From Pseudoxanthomonas sp. (GTDB taxonomy: Bacteria; Pseudomonadota; Gammaproteobacteria; Xanthomonadales; Xanthomonadaceae): a stretch of 64,000 bases of DNA. The position numbers and the translations under genes are program-made. Position 1 is the first letter of the stretch. Each line of letters opens with the position of its first letter. This document shows positions 17,083 to 26,156 of this stretch, one piece after another. The notes beneath the pieces were generated by a model. That model saw nothing but the letters and a program-made list of their open reading frames with translations. It made no database searches and was not told where the DNA came from. The stretch lies in assembly GCF_027498035.1 (NCBI RefSeq), contig NZ_CP114978.1:1488001-1552000 (forward strand). Reading direction: 5' to 3'.

Positions 17083-17120
17083 TTTACGCCTGTAATTTTT
17101 ATTGAAATTACGCTCGTAAT
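17083..17120. promoter_or_regulatory. Tandem BlaI-type operators
   Basis: Two related dyads: TTTACGCCTGTAAT (17083-17096) and ATTACGCTCGTAAT (17107-17120), the second a perfect ATTACG-CT-CGTAAT. Their centres are 24 bp apart, just upstream of the repressor start at 17078. The GTAAT/ATTAC half-sites resemble the TAC-N-TGTA type of BlaI/MecI sites. Confidence 0.7.
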
Positions 17121-17194
17121 CGGAAAGCTGTCAAGTGCCCTCCCGTAGAATTTTCAGGACTGCCCAAGGCCACCTTGGACAGTCGGCAAGATCC

Positions 17195-17228
17195 AGAAAA
17201 GCGAAGAGCCGGACAGGCCGGCTCTTCG
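17195..17228 (-). terminator. Intrinsic terminator of the TonB-dependent receptor gene
   Basis: A perfect 11-bp stem, CGAAGAGCCGG/CCGGCTCTTCG (17202-17228), with a 5-nt loop. On the minus strand it is followed by CTTTTCTGG. It lies 30 nt beyond the receptor stop codon. Confidence 0.8.
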
Positions 17229-17258
17229 CATCACGCAGGGATCAGGACAAACCCTGGA

Positions 17259-19454
17259 TCAGAAGCGCCATTCCAGGCTGGCCGTGCTGTTGCGCGGCGC
17301 GCCGTAGTAGCCGATCTGGTACAGGCTGCCGATGTACTTCTTGTCGGCGATGTTGTTGACGTTGACGCGCAGGCTCAGGTCTTTAGTGATGTTCCAGCCG
17401 ACGAACGCGTTGAACACGGCATACGCATCCTGGTGCACGGTGTAGCCGCTGTAGCTGTCCGGACCGGACGTCGTGCCCGCCTGCCAGCGGGCGCTCACGC
17501 CATAGGACAGCGCCGTATAGCTGGGCAGGCGCGCACTCAGTGCCAGCGTGGTGCTGTTGCGCGCCACCCACGGGAAGGTGTCATCGCCATCATCGCCATC
17601 CATCTTCAGGTGCGTATAACCCAACACAACGTCGAGGTTGTCGGTGACCTTGCCCGTGACTTCCAGCTCAACACCGCGGGACTGCGCATTCACCGGCTCG
17701 TAGTAATAGTTGCCGCTGGCCGGATCCAGGCCACGATAGGTCGCCAGGCCATCCTGCTTGGCATCGAAGACCGCCAGCGTGGTCAGCAGACGCTGATTCA
17801 GCCAGTTGGCCTTGACGCCGACCTCGTAATTCCGGCCCTTGGTCGGCTCCAGATAGGCCTTGTTGATGTCCTGCTGGTCCTGCGGCTGGTAGATGTCCGA
17901 GTAGCTGGCGTAGGCCAGCACGTCATCGGTGAAGTCCCAGGTGACGCCGGCATAGGGACTGGTGTGGCTGTCTTCCTGGGTGAACAGCTCTCCGGAGGTC
18001 TGTCCGTCGCGCTGGAAGGACGTGTAGTTGAAACCGACGATGGTCTTCAGGCGGTCGGTCAGCGACAGCCGGGTGACGCCGTAGGCGCGCTTGATGCGCT
18101 GATTCAAGGTATCAGGCGTAGTGCGATCGCCCCAGACGGGTTCGGCGACCGCGTTGCCAGCGTAGGGGAAGCCAGGCAGCAGGCCAAACGAAGGGTCGGA
18201 GAAATCAACGGGGTTATAGGTGGTGCCGCCATGGCTCTGCGACAGGCTGAAGCCCAGCATGGCTTCCTGGTCGCGACCGAACAACGAATAGGTACCGTTG
18301 AGCTCAGCGCTGCCCAGGTTGGCCGTGGTCTTGTCCTGGCCTTTGTACGGATAGCCATATAGGCCAAGGCCCGTTGCCGGGTCGATGCCCGCCGGGATGC
18401 CGGCATCGGCGTCCGCGATAGTGTAGGCAAAGAACAACTGGTCATCGCCCGTGCTGCGGCGGTAGTTGTAGGCCACTTTCAGGCGCCAGTCGTCGCCGAG
18501 CTGATAGGTGTACTCCAGGAAGCCGGTCTGGTTGTTGGTGTTCCAGTAGGTCCAGTCCTGGGTCGTGGAGGCACTGCGGTTCCAGCCGATCTGGCTGCCG
18601 TCGGTGCTGTTGAACGTCAGCGCTCCCCACATGTTGCCGGTGCTGTTGGCCTGCTGGTACGAGTAGCCCGCCGTCAGCGTGCCGTTTTCCCCGATCTGGC
18701 CGTCGACCACGCCGTAGAACGAGGTGCGCTCCTTGTCGTAGTCGCGCAGGTAGGAACCACCATCTTCATGCGCGGCCACCACGCGCACCGCCCAGGTGCC
18801 ATCGGTGGTGATGGGCGAGGAATAATCCACCTGCTCGCGCTTGGTGCCCCAGGAGCCGTAGCTGATGGCGACCGAACCTTCTTCCTCGTTGGTCGGGCGC
18901 TTGCGCACGTAGTTGATGGTGCCGGCCGCGTTGCCCACGCCGGTCAGCAGGCCGTTGGCGCCACGAATCACCTCGATCTTGTCGTAGGCGAACGAGTCCA
19001 TCGCGCCGGTGACGATGCCCCAGCCGTTGGGCAGGCCGATGCCGTCGATCTGGGTGTTGACGATCTCGAAGCCGCGCGACAGGTAGTTGGTGCGGTTGGT
19101 TTCCCATTCCTCCACCTGGATGCCGGGCGACAGGCGCAGCGCGTCGTTGAGGTTGTTGGCGCCGAAGTTGTCCATCTGCTCGCGGCTGACCACGCTGATC
19201 GACTGCGGCGTGTCCTTGATGGCCAGGTCGAGATTGGTGGCGCCGCTGCTGACGCGCTCGGCGCGCTGGGCCACGACCAGCACCTTGTCCAGATCCTTCG
19301 CGTCCGCGTCCGTGGTCGCTGCATCCGCCCCTTGCGCGTAGGCCTGCATCGACGGCAGCAGCGCCATGGCCAACAGGGAAACAGCGGGCAAGGACCGCCG
19401 GCGGATGGAGGCAATGCGGATCGAAGCGACAGAACGGGTCATGGCGATGTCCAT
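17259..19454 (-). CDS. TonB-dependent siderophore receptor
   Basis: A 731-residue outer-membrane receptor. It has a signal peptide (LPAVSLLAMALLPSMQAYAQ). The plug domain shows IKDTPQSISVVSREQMDNFG, LSPGIQVEE and DKIEVIRGANGLLTGVGNAA, then a 22-strand barrel ending SLEWRF. The pattern matches ferri-siderophore receptors of the FpvA/FhuE group; the substrate cannot be read from sequence. A Fur-like box at 19615-19633 supports iron control. The ATG at 19454 or 19442 could be the start; neither has a strong ribosome site. Confidence 0.92.
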   Translation of the reverse strand: MDIAMTRSVASIRIASIRRRSLPAVSLLAMALLPSMQAYAQGADAATTDADAKDLDKVLVVAQRAERVSSGATNLDLAIKDTPQSISVVSREQMDNFGANNLNDALRLSPGIQVEEWETNRTNYLSRGFEIVNTQIDGIGLPNGWGIVTGAMDSFAYDKIEVIRGANGLLTGVGNAAGTINYVRKRPTNEEEGSVAISYGSWGTKREQVDYSSPITTDGTWAVRVVAAHEDGGSYLRDYDKERTSFYGVVDGQIGENGTLTAGYSYQQANSTGNMWGALTFNSTDGSQIGWNRSASTTQDWTYWNTNNQTGFLEYTYQLGDDWRLKVAYNYRRSTGDDQLFFAYTIADADAGIPAGIDPATGLGLYGYPYKGQDKTTANLGSAELNGTYSLFGRDQEAMLGFSLSQSHGGTTYNPVDFSDPSFGLLPGFPYAGNAVAEPVWGDRTTPDTLNQRIKRAYGVTRLSLTDRLKTIVGFNYTSFQRDGQTSGELFTQEDSHTSPYAGVTWDFTDDVLAYASYSDIYQPQDQQDINKAYLEPTKGRNYEVGVKANWLNQRLLTTLAVFDAKQDGLATYRGLDPASGNYYYEPVNAQSRGVELEVTGKVTDNLDVVLGYTHLKMDGDDGDDTFPWVARNSTTLALSARLPSYTALSYGVSARWQAGTTSGPDSYSGYTVHQDAYAVFNAFVGWNITKDLSLRVNVNNIADKKYIGSLYQIGYYGAPRNSTASLEWRF

Positions 19455-19820
19455 TGAAGGCGGCAGGCGGCATCCGGCCTGGTTCCAATGGGTCGGACAC
19501 GGCGAAAATGTGGGCGGCGTGGAGCAGACCTCCGCCCTGCTGCGCAGGACGAAGGTTTGACGGCCGGCCCCGGGTCAGGCATCCATCGCGACACGCCGGG
19601 ACAATGCGCATTGTAATGGGAATGATTCGCGTTATCCACAGATTCGTAAAAATTTCCTGAATTTTTCGTTGTTTAGCCGACCTGCCCTGTCGCCCGGCTT
19701 TCTAGGCCTCCGGGCTGCCATCGCGCCCGGAGCGCGCGCTATCGCGACGGGAGTCGCCTTTGCCCGCATCAGTTCCCGTGCCATCTTGGCTGCCCTGATC
19801 GGCCACCGGATCGACAACCC
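19455..19820. other. Gene-free divergent region with a Fur-like box
   Basis: A 366-bp gap between two divergent genes. It holds the Fur-like sequence at 19615-19633 and an AT-rich patch at 19645-19675 that could be a promoter for either side. I see no RNA gene in it. Confidence 0.5.
19615..19633. promoter_or_regulatory. Fur-like box upstream of the siderophore receptor
   Basis: AATGGGAATGATTCGCGTT contains the Fur-type hexamers AATGGG/AATGAT next to ATTCGC. It agrees partly with the 19-bp Fur consensus. The distance of about 160 nt from the receptor start is long, which lowers confidence. Confidence 0.5.
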
Positions 19821-21788
19821 GTGCGCGAAACCCTCCACGATCTCGACGAAGCCATCGACCTGATCCTCCGCTGCATTCCCGGCGCGTTGCGGGTCGCCGC
19901 GCCGCTGGGCATCGGCAAGCCGCACCGGCTGCTCAATGCGCTGTACGACCGGGTCGAACACGATCCCGCACGGCCCTTGCAGCTCTATACCGCGCTGTCG
20001 CTGGACCCGCCCGCGCCCAAGGGCGATGGACTGGAAGCGCGCTTCTTCAAGCCGTTCGCCGCGCGCCACTTCGGGCGGGATTTCCCGGCGTTGCGCTACG
20101 TGCAGGCACTCAAGGGCAACCGGTTGCCGCCACATATCCAGGTCGAAGAGTTCTACATGCAGTCCGGCGCGCTGCTGCACTCGGCGCAGATGCAGCGCAG
20201 CTACGTCAGCCTCAACTACACGCACGCCGCCGATGGCGTGGCCCAGCGTGCGCCCAATGTGATCGTGCAGAAGGTCGCACGCGATCCGCAGGCCGCCCCC
20301 GGCGCACCGGTGCGATTCTCGTTGTCGTGCAACAACGACACCACCCAGGACACGCTGGATGCAATCGCCCGGCGTGGCTTGCCGCGGCCGCTGCTGGTGG
20401 CCGAAGTCGACCCGCACCTGCCCTGGATGGGCGGCACGGCGACGGTAGCCGAAGACTTCTTCGACCTGGTGATCGACCCGCCGCCGGCCTATCCCGCGCT
20501 GTTCGGCCTGCCGCGCCAGCCGGTCAGCGATGCCGATTACGCCATCGGCCTGTATGCCAGCGCACTGGTGCGCGACGGCGGCACGTTGCAGATCGGCATC
20601 GGCACCCTGGCCGATGCCCTGAGCCATGCGCTGGTGCTGCGCCATACCGACAACGCCACCTACCGGCGCGTGCTGCACGCGCTGGACCCGGAGCTGGTCC
20701 ATCACCCGGCAGTGATCGAAAGCGGCGGCATGGCGCCCTTCTCCATCGGCCTGTACGGCTGCAGCGAGATGCTCAACGAAGGCTTCCGCCTGCTGGTCCA
20801 GCAAGGCGTCATCAAGCGCCGTGTCCTCGATGATCTGCCGCTGATGCAGCGCATCGCCGATGGCAGCGCAAGCGAAGCTGACCAGGCCCGCCTGCAGGAT
20901 GAAGGCGAATACCTGCATGGCGCGTTCTACCTGGGCTCGCCGGAGTTCTACGACTGGCTGCGCAACCTGGACCACGACCAGCGCCGCGCCATCGGCATGC
21001 GTCGGATCAGCGAGATCAACCAGCTCTACGGCGGCAACGAAGCACTGGAACGCCTGCAGCGCGTGGGCTCGCGCTTCTTCAACAGCTGCATGATGGCCAC
21101 CGCATTGGGCGCGGCAGTGTCTGATGGCCTGGAAGACGGGCGGATCGTGTCCGGCGTCGGCGGCCAGCACGACTTCGTCAGCATGGCCCATGCGCTGGAC
21201 GATGCGCGCAGCGTGCTGATGCTGCGCAGCTGGCGCGGCACGCCTGCACAGGCCGCGTCCAACATCCGCTGGAACTACGGCCACACCACCATCCCGCGAC
21301 ACCTGCGCGATGTGTTCGTGGACGAATACGGCATCGCCGACCTGCGTGCGCAGACCGACGAGGACTGCGTGATCGCCATGTGCGGCATCACCGATGCACG
21401 CTTTTCCAACGCGCTGCTGACGCAGGCGAAGGCCGCCGGAAAACTGCGCGCCGACTTCAACGCGCCGGCCGAATGGCAGCGCAACACGCCAGAGCAACTG
21501 GCGGCCACGCTGGCGCCGTTCCGCCGCGATGGCACCTTGCCCGACTATCCGTTGGGCAGCGACTTCACCGATACCGAGCGGCAACTGGTCACCGCATTGA
21601 GCTGGCTCAAGGAGCACACCGCGACGCCTGGCGGCAAGCTGCGCACGGTGGCCGGTGCGGTGTTCTCCCGCACGCCTGATGCTGCGATCGCGCTGACGCG
21701 GATGGACCTGTCGCAACCGCGCGGACCGGGCCAATTCCTCATGGCCCGGCTGCTGCGGCTGGCGTTGGCGAAGACGCAAGAACCATAG
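19821..21788 (+). CDS. Acetyl-CoA hydrolase/transferase family protein
   Basis: A 655-residue cytosolic enzyme, GTG start. The C-terminal region carries motifs of the acetyl-CoA hydrolase/CoA-transferase family: SGVGGQHDFVSMAHALDDAR, FVDEYGIADLRAQTDED and CVIAMCGITDARFSNALL. The N-terminal third is longer than in the roughly 430-500 residue members. It likely moves or hydrolyses acyl groups on CoA; the exact substrate is unknown. The stop codon TAG (21786-21788) is formed by the first bases of a downstream repeat. Confidence 0.82.
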   Translation: MRETLHDLDEAIDLILRCIPGALRVAAPLGIGKPHRLLNALYDRVEHDPARPLQLYTALSLDPPAPKGDGLEARFFKPFAARHFGRDFPALRYVQALKGNRLPPHIQVEEFYMQSGALLHSAQMQRSYVSLNYTHAADGVAQRAPNVIVQKVARDPQAAPGAPVRFSLSCNNDTTQDTLDAIARRGLPRPLLVAEVDPHLPWMGGTATVAEDFFDLVIDPPPAYPALFGLPRQPVSDADYAIGLYASALVRDGGTLQIGIGTLADALSHALVLRHTDNATYRRVLHALDPELVHHPAVIESGGMAPFSIGLYGCSEMLNEGFRLLVQQGVIKRRVLDDLPLMQRIADGSASEADQARLQDEGEYLHGAFYLGSPEFYDWLRNLDHDQRRAIGMRRISEINQLYGGNEALERLQRVGSRFFNSCMMATALGAAVSDGLEDGRIVSGVGGQHDFVSMAHALDDARSVLMLRSWRGTPAQAASNIRWNYGHTTIPRHLRDVFVDEYGIADLRAQTDEDCVIAMCGITDARFSNALLTQAKAAGKLRADFNAPAEWQRNTPEQLAATLAPFRRDGTLPDYPLGSDFTDTERQLVTALSWLKEHTATPGGKLRTVAGAVFSRTPDAAIALTRMDLSQPRGPGQFLMARLLRLALAKTQEP

Positions 21789-21858
21789 AGCGGAGCTTGC
21801 TCCGCTGGGGTTCTCCCTTAAGTCTGGCCGGAGGGCAGCGGAGCAAGTTCCGCTCTAC
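21786..21858. repeat. Inverted pair of GTAG-type REP-like hairpins
   Basis: Left unit 21786-21806 and right unit 21837-21858 are inverted copies matching at 20 of 21 positions (GTAGAGCGGAACTTGCTCCG type). Each unit is itself a hairpin (GCGGAGC-TT-GCTCCGC). The form matches the GTAG-headed REP elements described in Stenotrophomonas (SMAG). They separate two convergent genes and may act as terminators. No REP-associated transposase is in the window. Confidence 0.75.
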
Positions 21859-21910
21859 AAAACATGCTGTCCAGCAGGACGGGCGCGTCGCGCAGGCTGG
21901 CCCCAGACAG

Positions 21911-23320
21911 TCAGGGCTTGCCGTCGGCCGTTGCCGCAGTGGAAAGGATGATCTCCGCCAGGTGCCCGTAATCACCGTCGAAATGGTGTCCGCCAGTCAA
22001 CGCCTGCACACGCAGATGGCCGGCCGGCACCTTGCTGCAGACCTCGTCGTCGTCACCTTCGCCGTAGATGCAGAAATTCCGGTCCGCCTTGAGCTTGAGG
22101 ATCTCCGGCATGGTCGGCACGCCGTCGGCGATGTCGTCGGACATCCAGTTGGTCAGGTGGAACTCGAACGCGGCATTGCCGCTCAGCGCCAGGTACACCG
22201 ACTGCGCCACCTGTTCCCGGGTATCGCTGGCCAGCCGGTTGACCGCGAATGGCAGCACGTCGGCACCCTGCGAATAACCGATCAGGATCACCTTCGACTT
22301 GCGCCAGTGCGGGCCGTAATAGCGCAGGATGCGGTCCAGGTCAGTGGCCAGGCCTTCCGGCGTGCGCTTCTTCCAGAAGTAACGCAGCGAGTCGAAGCCC
22401 ACCACCGGAATGCCCTTGGCGGCCACGGCGGCGGCCACTTCCTGGTCCAGCCCGGCCCAACCGCCATCACCACTGAGCAGCACCGCGTAGGTGTCGCTCA
22501 TCGTGGTCCCCGTGGCAGGCACTTCATTCAAGGGCAACCCGGCCAGGTCCTGCGGCGGCGCGGGCGTCACGGTCACCGTCTGCCCCTTGGCCAACATGTG
22601 CGAAGCAGCGGTCAGCGCCGCGTGGCGCACGCTGGCCTCATCCCGCGCCGTGGTCAGCTGCACGAACGACGCGCCCTTGGTCCGCGCCACGAACGCCTTG
22701 GCATCGAAGCCCGCCGCCTTGCCGCCCGTGGCCAGCGCCACCCACGGAACATGCAGCGTCGGCGCGGGCTGCAGCACGGTGACCGCGCCCTTGGCCGGCA
22801 ACGCATCGAAGATGTTGCCCTTGCCCTCGCAGGGCACCCGGCCCAGGTCCAGGTGCGGGGTGAAATCGACCGTCAACGCCCCGGAAAACACGCCGGCATC
22901 GCCCTGCGCGGCCATCGCGTAGGCCACGGCGGCACCGCTGCCCTCGCCCACCAGCAGCGGCGGGTGATAACCGGGCAGCTGCGCGTAGCCCTGCAGGTAG
23001 TGCGAGAGGTTTTCCAGGTCGCCATCGGGGAACACGCAGCCCTTGCCATCACCGGTGAACTGCCTGCGCATCTGCGGCGTGTCGATGCCGGCGACGAACG
23101 CGCCGCCCTGCGCCAGCGCACGCGCATCGGCATCGGCCGCCGCATTCCAGCCCTGCTCGCCGGAGAGCAACAGCACGACCTGCCGCAGCGGTCCTTGCGG
23201 ACGATACAGTGCCACGTCACGGAAATTGCCGTGCGAAACGCGCTCGGCCTTGGCGACGGTCTGCGCCTGCAGCGGCAGCGCGCAGGCCAGCAACAACAGA
23301 CAGCTCAGACGACGGATCAT
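21911..23320 (-). CDS. acvB: AcvB/VirJ family periplasmic protein (alpha/beta hydrolase-like)
   Basis: A 469-residue exported protein (signal peptide MIRRLSCLLLLACALPLQAQ). The C-terminal VirJ-type domain contains VLLSGDGGWAGLDQEVAAAV, FDSLRYFWKKRTPEGLATDL and the nucleophile elbow IGYSQGADVLPF. The N-terminal half has a related, degenerate hydrolase-like region. In Agrobacterium AcvB hydrolyses lysyl-phosphatidylglycerol. Here it is the second gene after mprF with a 4-nt overlap (23317-23320), supporting the same role. Confidence 0.88.
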   Translation of the reverse strand: MIRRLSCLLLLACALPLQAQTVAKAERVSHGNFRDVALYRPQGPLRQVVLLLSGEQGWNAAADADARALAQGGAFVAGIDTPQMRRQFTGDGKGCVFPDGDLENLSHYLQGYAQLPGYHPPLLVGEGSGAAVAYAMAAQGDAGVFSGALTVDFTPHLDLGRVPCEGKGNIFDALPAKGAVTVLQPAPTLHVPWVALATGGKAAGFDAKAFVARTKGASFVQLTTARDEASVRHAALTAASHMLAKGQTVTVTPAPPQDLAGLPLNEVPATGTTMSDTYAVLLSGDGGWAGLDQEVAAAVAAKGIPVVGFDSLRYFWKKRTPEGLATDLDRILRYYGPHWRKSKVILIGYSQGADVLPFAVNRLASDTREQVAQSVYLALSGNAAFEFHLTNWMSDDIADGVPTMPEILKLKADRNFCIYGEGDDDEVCSKVPAGHLRVQALTGGHHFDGDYGHLAEIILSTAATADGKP

Positions 23321-25899
23321 TTACCGATGACTCCCTTGTAACCGCCGCTGATGAGCGCGGCGACATCACCCAGGACCAGCAGCGGGGTCATGCCCCCGGG
23401 AGCGGCCAGGTAGCGCGCTTCCCACTGCGGATCGAATTTTTCCTTGAAGGCACGCAGCCCGCGGAAATTGTAGAAATGCTCGCCGTGCGAAAATAACAGC
23501 CGGCCGATGCGGTGCCAGCGCGGCGCCAGCGCATGCCCGGCCATGCCCGACAACGGTGCCATCCCCAGGCCGAAACGCGCATAGCCATCCTGGGCGAAAT
23601 GCAGCATCAGCTTGGAGAACAGGAAATCCATGGTGCCGTTGGGCATCTCGTCCACGTGCCGCATCAGGTCGATGCTGGCTTCCTGTTTCGTATCGGAGGT
23701 CAGCAGCGTGGCGAAGGCCAGGACCCTGCCTTCGCGCCGCGCCACGGCCACTGGATTGCGGGACACATAGTCATCGTCGAAGGCACCGACCGAAAAGCGT
23801 TTTTCCGCCGTGTGGTGCCTGGACAGCCATGCGTCGGACACCGCACGCAGTTCGCCCAGCAGCGCCGGCACGTCGGCCGTGTCGATCAGCGCGAACTCCA
23901 GGCCTTCCCGCTCGCAGCGATTGACGCCGTTGCGCAGGTTGCTGCGGCGCTTGCCCTGCAGCGTGAAGCCCTCCAGCGGCACCCAGGCGTATTCGCCCAG
24001 CTTCAGCAGGCGCAGGCCTGCATCCAGGTACAGCGGCAGCGCGTCCGGACGCACCTGGTAGAAGCAGCCACGCGCGCCGGACTCCTTGGCGCGTTCCAGG
24101 AAACGCCATACCAGTTCGCCCCAGTCCTGGCGCGAACCCACCGGATCGGACAATGCGATCCAGGACTTGCCCTGGCGGCCAAACATCACGAAGGCCTTGT
24201 CGTTTTCCGAAAACAGCAGGGGCTTGTCGCCGGTCAACGCCAACCCCGCGTCGGCCGAATCCTGCTGGCGGATGACGATATCGGCGCGAACAAGCTCGTC
24301 GTCGCTCGGCAATGGCAGTGGCGGCGCCGGCGGATGCAGCAGCTGGCGCAGCGCCAGGGCCAGGGCCAGGATCGACACGCCGACCATCGCCCGCAGCGAG
24401 CGCGGCGCATGGGCATCGAACTCGAACTGCCACCACAGCTGGTTGCCGTAATCGACATCGCGATAGGCAAAGAACAGCAATGCGGTCACCGCCACGCAGG
24501 TCACCAGCATCGCCAGCAACCAGCCCCCGCTGAACGGCACCGCCAGCAGCGAGGCCTTGCGATTGAACTGACGGCGCGACAGCAGCAGCACCACCAGCAG
24601 TGAGCCCAGGACCAGCGACTCCACCACCGCCAGGCCCTTGGGCAGCGCCAGCACCAGCGCCACCAGCGTGATCACCAGCGCCGCCCACCACGCCGCATCC
24701 AGCCGACGCAGCAGCGCGCGCGCCACGAACAACAGCGCCACGCCGGCGATGGAACTCAGGAAATGCGCGGCTTCCACCAGACCCAGCGGCACATGCATGG
24801 CCAGCAGTTCGGTCGCACGCTCGGTCGCCGGGGTCACGCCCGACACCAGCAGCATCACCGCGACCACGGCGGCGAACGCGGCCAGCAGGCGCGGCGCCAT
24901 ACCGGCCATGGCGCGGGCGACCGGCGCGGCCGGGCTGCGGCCGACTTCGTGCACGGCCAGGACCAGCATCGCCAGCAGCAAGGGCAACACGTAATAGACC
25001 AGGCGATACAGCACCAGCGCGCCGGCCAGCGACGCCGATGGCACATGGGTGCCCAGCGCCAGCAGCATCACCGCCTCGAACACACCCAGGCCACCGGGTA
25101 CGTGGCTGATCACGCCCAGCACCATCGCCGCGGCATAGAAGCCGACGAACGCGGGAAACCCGATCGCGCCCTGCGGCAGCAGCCACCACAGCACCGCCGC
25201 CGAAGCCGCGATGTCCACCACCGACACGCCCAGCTGCTGCCAGGCCAACGATGGCGACGGCAGCCGGATACGCACCGGCCCCGCCGCGAATTCGCCCTTG
25301 CGGCATGCCCACATCAGCGCAGCGGCAGCCAGCAGCGCCACCGCGCAGATCCATTGCAGCGCCCACACCGGCACATGCGCCAGCGACGCCAGCGCGCTGG
25401 CGTCCATCAGCACGCCCACCGCGCCAACCACGCTGATGCCCAGGCCGAAGGCCAGCGCATTGAAGGCGATCGCACGCGAGATCAATCCCGCTTCCACGCC
25501 CGCAGCCCCGTACAGGCGCAGGCGCACCGCGCCACCGGTGAACACACCCAGGCCGATCATGTTGCTCAGCGCATAGGCAATGAAAGCGGTCTTGGCGACC
25601 ACCCGGTACGGCACGCGCGCGCCGGCATAGCGCAGCGCCGATGCGTCATAGAGGGTGAGCGAAAAGAAACTGACCGCAGTGGCCAGCAGTGCCATGCCCA
25701 GTTTCCAGCCCTCGATGCCACGCGCCGCCGCCAGCACGCCGTCGTAGGTCACCTGGCGCGACAGGTCAGCGAAGGCCTCGACCACCAGCCCAGCCACCAC
25801 CAGGGCCGCCAGGGCCAACAGCCAAGGGCGTGCCCGTTGCAGGCGCGGCAGCCAGGTGTCCACGAAGGCACCGAAGGCGCGCAACTGCGAAAGCTTCAT
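23317..25899 (-). CDS. mprF: Bifunctional lysyl-phosphatidylglycerol synthetase/flippase
   Basis: An 860-residue inner-membrane protein. The N-terminal two thirds contain about 13-14 hydrophobic helices of the UPF0104 flippase type (IGLGVFTGGAVRLRLYGAAG; ISHVPGGLGVFEAVMLLALG). The C-terminal DUF2156 domain transfers lysine from Lys-tRNA to phosphatidylglycerol; it shows FMFGRQGKSWIALSDPVGS, GKRRSNLRNGVNRCEREGLE and DEMPNGTMDFLFSKL. The modification gives resistance to cationic peptides and acid. The ATG at 25899 is selected from homology; the open frame extends to 25983. Confidence 0.92.
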   Translation of the reverse strand: MKLSQLRAFGAFVDTWLPRLQRARPWLLALAALVVAGLVVEAFADLSRQVTYDGVLAAARGIEGWKLGMALLATAVSFFSLTLYDASALRYAGARVPYRVVAKTAFIAYALSNMIGLGVFTGGAVRLRLYGAAGVEAGLISRAIAFNALAFGLGISVVGAVGVLMDASALASLAHVPVWALQWICAVALLAAAALMWACRKGEFAAGPVRIRLPSPSLAWQQLGVSVVDIAASAAVLWWLLPQGAIGFPAFVGFYAAAMVLGVISHVPGGLGVFEAVMLLALGTHVPSASLAGALVLYRLVYYVLPLLLAMLVLAVHEVGRSPAAPVARAMAGMAPRLLAAFAAVVAVMLLVSGVTPATERATELLAMHVPLGLVEAAHFLSSIAGVALLFVARALLRRLDAAWWAALVITLVALVLALPKGLAVVESLVLGSLLVVLLLSRRQFNRKASLLAVPFSGGWLLAMLVTCVAVTALLFFAYRDVDYGNQLWWQFEFDAHAPRSLRAMVGVSILALALALRQLLHPPAPPLPLPSDDELVRADIVIRQQDSADAGLALTGDKPLLFSENDKAFVMFGRQGKSWIALSDPVGSRQDWGELVWRFLERAKESGARGCFYQVRPDALPLYLDAGLRLLKLGEYAWVPLEGFTLQGKRRSNLRNGVNRCEREGLEFALIDTADVPALLGELRAVSDAWLSRHHTAEKRFSVGAFDDDYVSRNPVAVARREGRVLAFATLLTSDTKQEASIDLMRHVDEMPNGTMDFLFSKLMLHFAQDGYARFGLGMAPLSGMAGHALAPRWHRIGRLLFSHGEHFYNFRGLRAFKEKFDPQWEARYLAAPGGMTPLLVLGDVAALISGGYKGVIGK

Positions 25900-26039
25900 A
25901 CGACGTCCATGCGGGGTTGAAGAGCGAAGGCGCGCATGATGCGCGCCCGGCTTGACCGGCCGCAAGCCGCGCAGGTACTGCATGCCGCCATCGCTGGTCA
26001 GCCACCAGCAGGGCTTCGCAACGCAGGCAGCGTTTTTGT

Positions 26040-26065
26040 GTAGGGCGGAGCTTGCTCTGCCCTAC
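26040..26065. repeat. Single GTAG-type REP-like hairpin
   Basis: GTAGGGCGGAGC-TT-GCTCTGCCCTAC folds as a 12-bp hairpin with one G-T wobble. It begins with GTAG and shares the GGAGCTTGCTC core of the pair at 21786-21858. It lies between mprF and the tkt terminator. Confidence 0.75.
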
Positions 26066-26103
26066 AAGCTGCCAGGCATTGCGATGACCGATGCCCGTCA
26101 AAG

Positions 26104-26130
26104 AAAAAGCCGGGCAATGCCCGGCTTTTT
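26104..26130. terminator. Bidirectional intrinsic terminator after tkt
   Basis: A perfect 12-bp stem, AAAAAGCCGGGC-AAT-GCCCGGCTTTTT. It has an A-run on one side and a T-run on the other, 27 nt beyond the tkt stop. Confidence 0.9.
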
Positions 26131-26156
26131 CAATCCACCAGAGGTGGCCGCAGGCC

